From: Hoplostethus atlanticus
Taxonomy: Eukaryota; Chordata; Actinopteri; Trachichthyiformes; Trachichthyidae
Direction: 5' to 3'
Length of the DNA: 64,000 nucleotides
NCBI GenBank assembly: GCA_034670405.1
Contig: JAXDDX010000044.1
Span: 781,001-845,000, forward strand
This document shows positions 49,701 to 58,638 of the stretch, one piece after another (positions within the stretch are counted from its first letter, which is position 1; the number at the start of each line of letters is the position of its first letter). The notes under the pieces are model-generated. The model did no database searches and was not told where the DNA came from. It saw only the letters and a list, made by a program, of their open reading frames with translations. Position numbers and translations under genes: made by a program.

Positions 49701-51493
49701 AAATGCTGGTATGACCTTGAAATATATCAGAATGTATTGTTTACACCATTTGGTAAGGTTTTCTCAAATTGTTGTCACACCATTTATTTCATTAATATAT
49801 GAACACATGTCTGCTCCTAACACACAGAGTAAATTGTTTTGGTCTTTTAACGACTAATATTGGCTAAATTAATTGGTCGTCTGTGCCTTATTTTCGCTAC
49901 TGGAAGTGCTTTTACTTTGAAAAAGGACTTTAATTATTAATTAAATTATGTTTTGAATTAGGTAATCTTGTTTGGAGTAATATAATTTGACTACAAATTT
50001 GTATTAGTTTTTGATAAATGATGAAAGAAAACAGTTCTTGGTAGTAGACTCTTGGACGTTTGGACCTCGCTGTAGCTGTTGAAAGTAATGGGTTTAAATA
50101 GACTGCAATCTCAATTAGTGTTAATTGAAAAGACTGACATTGTGTGGGAGACTGGGGGCTGAGCCTTAATGACATTAACACAAAACCCTAAGAGAGGGAA
50201 AGAGAGGACAGCGGGGGTGGTGTGTGTGAATGGGATGTTCAGGTTGTCTACAATAGAGTACTGTAGTTTAATCTGACTCAACCAATTTTAATTGCTCATT
50301 TTGGAAGCAGAAATTCACATTTTTATTTAACAAAAACATAACATCTGAAAAAAAAAATCATAATATTAAGTAAAAACAGAATATTTGATTACTTAGTGTT
50401 TTTAAATCCTTGATTATTGAACTTAAAGTGCTTGGTTGAAATCCCATGATGGTGGGTTGCAGGAATATTTTGTGACAGTTGTTGTCAGGACAGTGTGGTG
50501 ATCTAGGAACGGAAGTTAATCTAATGTTGCAGTCATCGTACGTCACTCTGGATATGAACATCATCTAAACGTCTAAGATGTAAAGATGTAAAATGTAATA
50601 AATGTCTTTGGTAACTTTGTCAAGTCGTAGTGGCTTTCCTACATGGAGGACTTCACTTTGTTCTGTCAGGAACAATGAGTTAATCAATCCACTAGAGGTC
50701 GCTGCTATCAAACATTTACACCTCTTCTAGGAGATTGAACAGAAAGGCTGAGCTAAAAAAAAAAAGTATGATTTACAGGCAAAATCATTTTAACTCTGAA
50801 GTTGTTGTAAGCAATTCTTTTTCATTTGCTTTAACATTTTGTGTTTTGTTTGCATGGTCAGCAACGATCACCGTCTAAAGAATGGACTTTGATTGGGTAA
50901 CTCTAGGCTCTGACTTTCACTCCCTCTCTCTCTTTCTCCCTCTCCCCCTCTCTCTCTCTATCTGTCTCTCCCTCTCTCTCTCTATCCCTCTCTCTCTTGT
51001 CATGGAGAGAAACTGTGAACAGGCTCATTGTACTGAGTGTATGAGGCCAGTGTTCCTGATGGAACAAAAGGCCCTTCACTGGCAGAGAGCTACAGTGCAG
51101 TGCCACCATTCAGTCAAGCTACAGACAGAGAGACTGGGTGCCCGCACACAGCCACTCCACCCGCGCTGCTGCTGTAGTAGATAACACAGGGAAGCGGGGC
51201 ATGCCACAGTTCCAGTAGATCCTGGCACAGGAGCTGGAAACCTGAATGGTGTGGCAGAGCCAAAGGCTTCAGTCCTGTTTCTGTCGGCGTACTATTGATT
51301 CCCATCTGAGGCTGTGTGTGTGTGTGTGTACTAAATGTGTGACTGCGTGTATGTGTGTGTTGAGGGATTACATTTGCGGGGAATGGGATGATGATCTATG
51401 GCCATCATTCTATCATGGATCCTGAGTGTGTGTGTGTTTGTGCTCTCGTTGCAGAAATTATTGGATCAACTTCTTCAAAGGGGCCACAACTGA
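37607..51493 (+). CDS. c10orf90: C10orf90 / FATS orthologue (ALMS-motif protein), complete
   Basis: Eight coding exons joining in frame give a protein of 862 residues, or 884 with one optional exon; human FATS, from memory, is about 700. The C-terminal ~124 residues form the ALMS motif shared by ALMS1, CEP295 and C10orf90: EALQKSRPDFISRSQDRV, then DNLFRPRDRAITGKEMQLRS, LPEVKRKKEEEKKR and ending KLLDQLLQRGHN. In mammals the protein (fragile-site associated tumour suppressor) has been linked to p53 stabilisation, and ALMS motifs to centrosomes. The long middle exon is Ser/Thr/Pro-rich, without a known fold, and holds internal repeats. The ATG at 37607 is the first after an in-frame stop and has G at -3. 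Position between dock1 (divergent) and adam12 (same strand) agrees with human 10q26. Identity rests on the ALMS motif plus synteny. Confidence 0.9.
39226..39309 (+). CDS. c10orf90: C10orf90 optional exon (cassette or alternative last exon)
   Basis: A good acceptor (TTTCTTTTACAG) opens an in-frame stretch VKLKKPITPTFQKNPAKANG then FRHLGPY and a stop at 39307-39309. Two readings fit. In one, it is a cassette ending at 39298 with a weak donor (CTGG|GTCCGT, phase 1), compatible only with the second acceptor of the next exon (before 42729). In the other, it is an alternative terminal exon, with a variant poly(A) signal ATTAAA at 39393. The peptide looks protein-like but I cannot match it to a family. 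Confidence 0.5.
   Translation: MKLKKPITPTFQKNPAKANGFRHLGPY
41987..42008. repeat. Perfect 22-bp palindrome
   Basis: Half-site TGAAATGACTT joins directly to its exact complement, with no spacer. The centre TGACTTAAGTCA resembles paired AP-1/CRE half-sites. Confidence 0.7.
42722..44066 (+). CDS. c10orf90: C10orf90 long central exon
   Basis: 1345 nt starting at TTTAG|GTACCAG (phase 0), with a second acceptor 7 nt downstream (CCAG, exon from 42729, phase 1). Encodes about 448 residues rich in S, T, P, R and K. Inside are three 15-residue tandem units (42926-43060, for example NSVETYKLHTPLQKT) and a 12-residue motif used twice, RKATIVKVTEHR (43280-43315) and RKATIIKVTEHR (43391-43426). It ends CCAG|GTACAG, phase 1. 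Without splicing the frame would stop at about 44134. Confidence 0.9.
44067..45018 (+). other. c10orf90: C10orf90 intron with homeodomain-motif cluster
   Basis: Contains a short (GT)n run (44645-44667). In 44760-44900 there is a repeat-free stretch with TTAATTA at 44816-44822, CAATTAATTAATAA at 44853-44866 and an ACTCTTTAAT / ATTAAGAGT inverted pair between them. This is a candidate conserved enhancer by composition only. Confidence 0.4.
45019..45171 (+). CDS. c10orf90: C10orf90 coding exon
   Basis: 153 nt between TTTCAG and GTATTA. Encodes DPRSQQSPEEILALNAAAII then ANIKLQRRLSTEKT. The LALNAAAIIANIKLQ helix looks like the conserved block preceding the ALMS motif. Confidence 0.88.
45475..45590 (+). 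CDS. c10orf90: C10orf90 coding exon
   Basis: 116 nt between TTTGCAG and CAG|GTAAGT. Encodes VRGEKPHSGTNTARRNLRHA then ECVPPSVDSQRSAKTISLQ. It keeps frame on both sides. Confidence 0.85.
45882..46053 (+). CDS. c10orf90: C10orf90 coding exon (start of ALMS motif)
   Basis: 172 nt. Encodes EALQKSRPDFISRSQDRV then RELERRAQERRELADS, the opening charged helix of the ALMS motif. Ends AGTG|GTACTG, phase 1. Confidence 0.92.
46596..47510 (+). mobile_element. Decayed Tc1/mariner-like transposon
   Basis: About 0.9 kb with terminal inverted repeats: left TACAGTTGCAAAAGAAGG then TTTATGAACCCTTTTGAGTTA; right, complemented, CAGTTGCAAGAAAAAGTTTG then TGAACCCTTTTGAATTACC. Both ends share a sub-terminal AATAGATAAACACAATGTG. 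Plus-strand remains of a Tc1 transposase are visible: DLNPIEML at about 47098-47121, matching the D-L-N-P-I-E catalytic-region signature (third acidic residue of DDE), followed by stops. Full Tc1 elements are about 1.2-1.6 kb, so internal sequence has been lost. Divergence between the ends suggests an old insertion. Confidence 0.85.
47864..47884 (-). promoter_or_regulatory. CTCF-like site, reverse
   Basis: The minus strand reads GTGGCCAGCAGAGGGCAGAG, a very good CTCF core (CCAGCAGAGGGCAG). Its orientation faces the site at 36081. Confidence 0.6.
48290..48343. repeat. (GT)n microsatellite at a splice acceptor
   Basis: Interrupted GT/TG tract ending about 18 bases before the ALMS core exon (48362), replacing part of the usual polypyrimidine tract. 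Confidence 0.85.
48362..48425 (+). CDS. c10orf90: C10orf90 coding exon (ALMS motif core)
   Basis: 64 nt. Encodes DNLFRPRDRAITGKEMQLRS then K, the most conserved ALMS block (family pattern D-N-L-F-K-P-R-D-R-A-I-S-G-K-E-M). Its acceptor lies directly after a (GT)n tract (48290-48343). Confidence 0.93.
48917..49016 (+). CDS. c10orf90: C10orf90 coding exon (ALMS motif)
   Basis: 100 nt. Encodes RLYSTLPEVKRKKEEEKKRE then VCLTNRQRVELFRK, ending at AAAG|GTAACA in phase 0. Confidence 0.93.
49063..49292 (+). repeat. Direct repeat, copy A
   Basis: About 90% identical by eye to 52677-52918. Shared words include TACATGTATTTTACATTTGA, GACTGCAAAAATCCTCTCCA and GAGTACTATCTGTCCCAGCA. It starts 47 bases after the donor of the 48917-49016 exon. 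Confidence 0.85.
49582..50072. mobile_element. Tc1-like MITE with about 75-bp inverted repeats
   Basis: A 491-bp element. The left end reads CAGTGGGCTCCAAACGTCCG and onward to TTTATCAAAAACTAATACA; the right end, complemented, reads CAGCGAGGTCCAAACGTCC and onward through the same TTTATCAAAAACTAATACA. The arms share about 75 bp at roughly 80% identity. TA follows the right end (50073-50074) and TG precedes the left, consistent with a mutated TA target duplication. The interior is AT-rich with no transposase. Confidence 0.75.
51455..51493 (+). CDS. c10orf90: C10orf90 last coding exon
   Basis: 39 nt: KLLDQLLQRGHN then TGA, a typical ALMS-motif C-terminus. The acceptor CTCGTTGCAG follows a (GT)n tract. 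The 3' UTR runs on. I found no canonical AATAAA in the next ~500 bases. Confidence 0.92.
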   Translation, partial: KLLDQLLQRGHN

Positions 51494-52676
51494 GTGATGC
51501 TGAGGATGGAGGATCTTCAGCACGAGATGCTTTCTTCTTCTCCATGCCTGCTGCATTGCATGACAAACCACAAATTGATGAAGTGAACCAACATAAACCT
51601 GACAGTGCTGACTATGAATGTGAATATCAATATACTCCACCACATCAATACAGCTGTCTTTGTGCTTTTGCCATTACAAATGAAGATGGCATGAAAGTGA
51701 TGATGTATGACAAAACATCACGGTGGACTGACTGGGACCCTTAACACATAACATCCAGACCAGTGTATTGCGTGCTGTCGTCATTGTCATGCTGTTTTAA
51801 TCTGACTCTAGTTCAGATAGTTCATGTAATATGGAGATCAACAGCAGCTTCTCACTGCAGGATAAACTGATATCCTCACAGTCACTTCCACATGGGCTCA
51901 TGTGATGTGCAGCGGTGATATAAGACATAATAATGTGTTATGTTTCATAGCCCCATCCAGAACAGCCCGCGACTGTTGTCCTCTTTATGCAGCTGATAAG
52001 CAGAGGGAAGAGTGAAGTGGTCTCTGCCAACGTTCAGTGGCAGCCATTAACAGTGAGTTGGAGGAATGTGACCTCCTCTCATTGGGAATGCCCTGTTAAT
52101 GGACAGCACCGATTTGAATGGAGGCTTTGTCTTTGTCTTTGTCTCATGATGGAACGAGCTGCCATTGCACATTTAGATTTGTGTGTTATGATCCACTGTG
52201 AATGTGCCCCGAGTGCTGCTGAACAACATGATGGAGCTAGGCATAAATCAAAAGTGAGACGTGTGAATATTTATTCCTGGAGTAATCCACAACACAGCAC
52301 CATCTTTTTATTACTCTTATTGTACCCATTAGTCTTTAGGTTGCAGAGCCTTCATAGTCCAGCTGTTCCATCCATCTACATTTTCAGATGTCTTTGAGAA
52401 GAGAACAGATTGACACACATATCACATCACATATATGCATGTGTGTGTGTGTATTGGTGTATGAGTGGGATGGGAGTCTATTAATAACAGCACTCATGGT
52501 TAATAATTGTTTCATCCTACTTTCTAAAATGGTTCTAGATTAGAGGTGGATGTTTATTGTGTGCATTGCTTTCTCTGTTAAAGGTTTGCTTTCAGTTTCA
52601 GATTTTAGATCTTTCTTTCCAGTGGACTAATTTCAAGAATGTGTAACTATGCAATGTAACATGAAATGTATTCAAG

Positions 52677-52918
52677 TACTTTATATTTCAAGTACATGTA
52701 TTTTACATTTGAGTTGTGTTTTATGTTTTATCAGAATTTACTTGTGACTGCAAAAATCCTCTCCAGGTTCTGGTGAAATGTCATGTTTTTGTCATATTCT
52801 GTCAACATTATAGACATCATGGTATAACTTCAGTAAAGTTAGTTGTTGTTATTGAGTACTATCTGTCCCAGCACAAAAATACATAGTTCAATACTGCCTG
52901 CTCCTGCAATATCATCTT
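52677..52918 (+). repeat. Direct repeat, copy B
   Basis: Second copy of 49063-49292, 3.6 kb downstream, beyond the last C10orf90 exon. It carries a 9-11-base extra segment around AAAGTTAGTTGTTG relative to copy A. Flanks differ, so the repeat ends are fairly sharp. Confidence 0.85.
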
Positions 52919-53800
52919 CCCCTGAGAATCCCTTGGTGAAAGAGCAAAAGATCAGCTTTTCTCTCATATGCCACAGCCCGGTGTTGAGCTCCGGTGCTAT
53001 CAGCCTGCAGTGCAGTAGTGCTGAAGGTTCTTTTATTTTTATTCATTTTTAATCCTGACTGAGGAGCTTTGAGAGATAGAGGCTCCTGAGCATAATGGCA
53101 CCATTGAGCTGCACCATGTGGTCACGATTTAAACCGGTGTGAGCCAACTATAGGATGTGTTGATGTGACTATACTTAAGCCGTCGTGCCAGGAGCATCCT
53201 TGAAATGCTACTGTAATGTTCGCCTGTGGGAAGAACAGCCTTCAACACCCCTACTTGCCTGTGGACATCTGCCTGTTTTCTGCCCGCATCCCCTTCCAAA
53301 GTAGTTGGCCATGTGGTGCATTGCGCAGTGCAGACATTGAAGAGCGTAATTACGCAGAGCCATGTCGTTTGAGTTGATCATCCCCATTATTGGTGATCTA
53401 CATGATTTGAGTCAAAAATGAGTTCTCAGCTGTGCACCATAAACCTCAATGAAATACATAAATGGAAATTGTTTGGTAGGTTGTGCCCATGTGAATACAT
53501 TTAATGCAAATATTTAAAAAATGCAAGTTTGTGCAACATAAACCCGTTTTACGTCGATGTAGCCTATTTTTGGGGAGCTGCCCAAATGAGAACCGGTGCC
53601 GCCAGAATTCAACATGAGCGTAAAATGCAATTCTGCTATTCCCCATAAGTGCTTTGAACCCCGTCTCTTACGGTAACTGAATAAAACATGTCTCCATAAT
53701 TACGCCTGCGAGTGAAGGTTAGGGCTGACATATATTATTCAAATCTTATTTACACTCAATGTGCTACTGTATGGGTGTGCGCCTATCGCGCTGCGTCAAG

Positions 53801-54046
53801 TCAGCCAAGAGATAACCGGACTAAAACCGGAAATGAGGTGTTCGTCTTGAAATGTTCTTTTTCAGGGTAGTAGACGTCCAAGTTGTCTACCACTAGTTTT
53901 ATAGCTGAAGATAAATCAGCAACTATATTTTCAATAACTACAGGTTGCTCTTTAAATGCATTCTTCATTTTCATTTTGGTGCTTTGTATTACCCCAAAAC
54001 GTTGCGCCATATAGTCGTCAAAAGGGGATTTTATTTTGAAATCCAA
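53801..54046 (-). other. Unassigned 81-codon minus-strand frame
   Basis: Reads toward C10orf90 and away from adam12. The first true Met gives MAQRFGVIQSTKMKMKNAFK, followed by an acidic/hydrophobic tail with NIVADLSSAIKLVVDNLDVY. The composition is protein-like with no repeats, but I do not recognise it. Nearly identical AAAACCGGAA words lie at both ends. It could be a transposon fragment, a small unannotated gene or chance. Confidence 0.2.
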
Positions 54047-54047
54047 A

Positions 54048-54057
54048 ACCGGAAGTG
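54048..54057 (+). promoter_or_regulatory. ETS/GABP-like motif pair upstream of adam12
   Basis: ACCGGAAGTG is a full ETS/GABP consensus; a related ACCGGAAATG lies 222 bases upstream at 53826-53835 in the same orientation. Both are 0.5-0.7 kb ahead of the putative adam12 ATG. Function is inferred. Confidence 0.35.
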
Positions 54058-54526
54058 TTATTTTTTATTCTTGCTCATTTGACAATGGTCATCTACCGGT
54101 TATGGACGATGAGGCGGCTCTAGGACCTTGAGGAGAGTCTCAATGAAGCACATGGTCCCTACTCATAAGACAACACTTCTCGCCAGTAATTACCCAGGAA
54201 CTGGTGCCATTCTAGTGCGCGAATAACACAGTGAGTCAATGTTGTCAATGATTTCATCGCTTCATTTTTTTGGTCGTCTAATTCCTTTCAATTTTCTCAC
54301 TTTTACGCAAGGCGAGTTGACTTGGACATCACTGAATGGGAAAGTGCGCGCAGTTGGGAGCAGCGGTCCTTGGGATTTCCTAACGCTCCTCTCATATACT
54401 TGATCAGATTTCAGGAAGTCATTTTTTTGCTCTCTTTGCTCATCAGCCGTTGTTGAACTGTAACTGTATGATGGTGGCGCGGCAGTGAGACAGTTGGCTA
54501 GTGCGTCCATCCTTCTGCCGGGCATC

Positions 54527-54632
54527 ATGAACCACCGGCGCCGGAGTCTGAAGTTTGCGATTTTGACAGCACTTCAGGCTTTATCAGTCACTGTATGCGC
54601 GTGTGACAACGTGCGCGCCACAGCTTCTGAAG
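54527..54632 (+). CDS. adam12: adam12 exon 1 (signal peptide)
   Basis: 106 nt. ATG with A at -3 opens MNHRRRSLKFAILTALQALS then VTVCACDNVRATASE. A basic n-region (RRR), a hydrophobic core of about 15 residues and small residues (CAC) give a convincing secretion signal. Donor GAAG|GTAAGA, phase 1. Confidence 0.65.
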
Positions 54633-55198
54633 GTAAGAAAGGAGGTATAGGTGACTGGTTTTAATTTCCCTTCTTTTCCTTCCCTATAACAGATTCATAA
54701 AAATAATAACTATTGAATCTTTACCACACAAAAGTAAAATCGTTTGCTTGGCTGAATATCATGACACAATCTTTCTGTGACTATTACCACGTTTCACATG
54801 ACTGCAAATGTGAAGAAAGCACTTTTGTGTTCATCTTTAAATGCTATGTCTTCTACACCAGAGTAGCTACACCAGACTCACAGATCTATAACACATTGGT
54901 TGATGCATGGCTTCCACCCATCTCCTCCCATAGATGTGTGAATCATAGAACATGAGAGATGTTGTCCACCCTAGTGTGCCTCAGAGCAGAAGCTGTATAT
55001 TTCATGATGCTGAAGCTCCCTTTGGCAATTAGTGACAGCACATAAGACATTTCACTGGTGCTTCAATCACAGTTCAATTCATCAATTATTGATGAATTAA
55101 ACTTCTTGAATCTTGAATCACACAGTCATATATTAGCACAAATTAGATTAAAAATCCACCTAAGTATCAAGTATCTTTTTTGTGAAACCTGTATACTG

Positions 55199-55248
<50 letters not shown>

Positions 55249-55251
55249 GAG

Positions 55252-55298
<47 letters not shown>

Positions 55299-58200
55299 CT
55301 GAGATCACCACCCTCTGGGCTCATAAGGAGAACAGACACTCATCAGTGTTCAGAGCCCTAGGTGACCAGCAATAGAGGCACCCCATACATACACTAAGCC
55401 ACTGTGGTGAGTTCAAGAGCTGCACAGCAGTGTTGGTTTTTTGCGCAGACACCTTTACATCCAAACACGTTGCCAGTCACGACAGTGTGGGATCCTGGGA
55501 ATTAATTACGAGCACAAACGGATGTGTGAAACTGGGATTGAAGGCTGAGGAAGTGTTTATTTATTCATCAGCGGTTCATCGTGAGCATAAGATGGCCTTG
55601 ATGTGCCCCTTCCCATGGGTTCAGTCTCATCATCAGCCATCACCATCAAGTCGATTGTGTGCGGCTGTGAGAGCCTGAACAGATCGGTACTGACAGGAAG
55701 TATTTACCTGGTCGGGGGTCATTTGGACTGATTGGGATATAGACCCCCATGGGAAGAGTGGTGTGAACAGGTGCTTAGAAACCCCCAACAGAGACAGCGC
55801 TAAATTGAAGCAGGTTAAAGTAGCGGCGTGCTGTGAAATGCAGCTTGGTGTCTGACTTCCAAGTTAAAGCAAAATGAGTGGAAATCATTAGTGCTCCCTT
55901 TTATGAGCCTTTGCTCTGTCTCCAGACTGTGCACGTTTTTTTTTTCCCCCCTCCTTGTCCCCAGCACTGACGGGCTGTCAGGAATCCAAGTTGCTAAGAG
56001 AAGACAGAGCAGCTCAGCTCCATGCAATGTCATGTTTACGTACATTTTTAATGGGCCTCTCCCTGAGCTTTCTTGTCGGCTTCATTCTCCCTGTCTCTTT
56101 TATGCATGTCTCTGTCTTAGCTGGGGATCACTTGTGAATGATTTCCTCCGATGGTTGACACACTTAGTGTCAGGCAGTATTTACTAGCCAGCTGTGCTGC
56201 TTCAGCCAACATGACTGTTTCCGCCTGAAGCGCCACGAGCAGCTTGCTTGATGCACGCTCAAACAAATGAAAGTTGAGCTGAGAATATATTTTTGGACCG
56301 TAGTAGAACATTCCTTCAGCGAACGGCGTCCTCCCCGAGAGAGACGATATCTCCGCGATGTGACCCATCTCAAGTCAGAGGGATTTAATATCTTTTCAGT
56401 ATGAATGGATTCAGCTCTTCCAGATGAGTTGTTGGAGATATTTCTTTTAAACCCATGAGACAGATATCTAAGAGTAGGCCAACTTGGGGCATCAAGGCAG
56501 ATTGATCAACCAGTTGCTGTTCCGCAGTGGGATATTTATATAGGAGGAAAAAAATTGCTGGACTGCGCTCTGGCCCTACATGTGTTGCATTAAGTTCTTC
56601 GGAGCTGCTTTGGACTCATTTGACCCTCTTCAAAAGTTTAACAGGCCGGCTGAAACCTAATGCTCGCTCTGGGCTTTCTCATCGGACTTTCACACCCAGG
56701 CGGGTCAGAGTTCAGCTCAACACAGCTCTCCCTGTGCGTCTTCTCACTGGTCGTCTGGTCAGAAAGCCCAGTTGGCTGAGATATCTCCAGTCCAGTGTCA
56801 AATCTATCTGGGTTAGCTCATGTTCCACCATGTCAGTGTTTCACCTAGAAAAAAAAACTTCTTGGCAGGGTACACGCCCATTTAGTTCAGTTCTGTTTTG
56901 CAGTACAAACTTAGTTGAGGCGTAATGGATAACACATACATGTATTTATTTACTTTAGCAGTTCTGATACTACATTGAAAAGTATTAGATTGCAGAAGTT
57001 AACTATGGTTGGCGGGCATGGTCTTATGTTAGAAAATAAAAGATAACACTTTTCCAAAGTAGAAGGCAAATGACAGCACAAGTTAAGAAAGTAAAAGTGA
57101 GATTTTAGTTGTCAGTACTCAGCCCTAGTAACTGCTTTGATTGAGTTTAACATTGATGGATGTACAAGGGAAAGTCTTAGTGGATTCCCTGTCAGCAACT
57201 TACAGAGGATCCAAACTGAAATTACAAGAATGACACTTTTTCTTTTCAGGTTGTCTATGTTCATTTCTTCATATATTTTGCAATTTGAAAACGACAGACT
57301 TCTTTTTGCGTCCTTGCAACGCCGCCAGAGCCGAGCCTCGGCACATCTGACCCACCCCACATTATGCAGCACTCCTGGACAAAGTGCAGGATTTGAATTT
57401 CTCTGGCTAGGATAGCACGGAGCGTTGCACATTTCAAGGGAATGGGAGCCGATCCCAATTCCTGATTAACACACTACATTGTAAGTACTAAGAGAAACAT
57501 CGCCCGGTTTAAATAAGAGTCCGTGTCCAGGTGTGTACTTGCTGCAGTCTCCCGACGAGAATTGAAACGCAGAAGAATAAGCCTAGCTGCAGGTAATCCA
57601 TCATCCGGCCTGGCGTGCAGCTTCCGCCCAGATATCATCCTCCAAACCTGGAAGGAGATAAGGGACGTGCAGGGATGTATTTTGGCTAACTAGGCAGACT
57701 TATTAAATAGGAACGCGACAGGTCAACTCCTACCTGGGTGAATTTCTTGCAAATTGGCACAACATAAAGTCCTGCCGCTGCCAGTCGTGTTGTCTGCCTC
57801 TTGTCTGATTTATATTCCAGAGGCAGGCCCTGTGATGTATTTTTAAGGGAAGCGGCGCTACCAGCACATCAAATAGTTCGCCGCGGCAGAAACGAGAATT
57901 TTAATAAGAACCTTGAACCTCATTGGAAACCCTTCACCCCCGCTGATGTCGGGAGGATTGGTTGTTTTCGTATTTTCACATTTTCAAATACTCTTGATTG
58001 ATATTCTCATATTGATTCTTGTTTCATGCGACTTTGATCCAACTCTTTGCTGTCATCATTCTCAAACCGCACAGTTGGACTGCGTTCACGGACCTTTTAA
58101 AGATACCGTCCTCCGCTGAAGTAATGACGCGGCCGCCGCCATGTGCACTTAAAAAAATATGGGGGCCTGTGATGATGGCAGCTGCCTCACCCCTTTCACT

Positions 58201-58601
58201 TTCTTAGTGGTGGTTTCTAGACTTACTTTGAGTGCGTGCCAAACATGTGCTTCCCATGACAGAGAGGAGTTCCAGGGTTCCTGTAAATGAAATCCGTCGT
58301 CAGTACCGCATTAACAGGCTTTTCGCACAGCACCAGCTCCAGAAGCTCTCAGACTCATGACCTTTTTGTTGCCAGGCGCGCAGGCACCCACGCCAGGCAT
58401 CAAGCGGGGTCCTCGCAACAGGGAGGAGATGGAAGTGTCACCCGCCGGGGGCACAGCGGCACCGGTTTCTCTCGGACAGCGTTAACCTCCTGCTGAGCCA
58501 AGGGGAAATTTTTGTGGCAGGACCATCCATTTCCCAAAGAATAATTATGTGCTGACATCAGGCGAGTGTGACAGTAAATGAGTTTGGTATGCAAGGTCGG
58601 G

Positions 58602-58638
<37 letters not shown>

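Larger units (their letters stand above)
49017..51454 (+). other. c10orf90: C10orf90 last intron
   Basis: 2.4 kb holding copy A of the 230-bp direct repeat (49063-49292), a Tc1-like MITE (49582-50072), a weaker CTCF-like site (CCACTAGAGGTCGCTG, 50689-50704), an impure (TC)n tract (50922-50998) and GT runs near 51312-51360. Confidence 0.75.
51494..54526. other. C10orf90 3' side and adam12 upstream region
   Basis: About 3 kb. It holds the C10orf90 3' UTR, copy B of a 230-bp direct repeat (52677-52918), two ETS-like motifs (53826-53835 and 54048-54057), a minus-strand open frame (53801-54046) and the likely adam12 promoter and 5' UTR. No TATA box is obvious. Confidence 0.5.
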
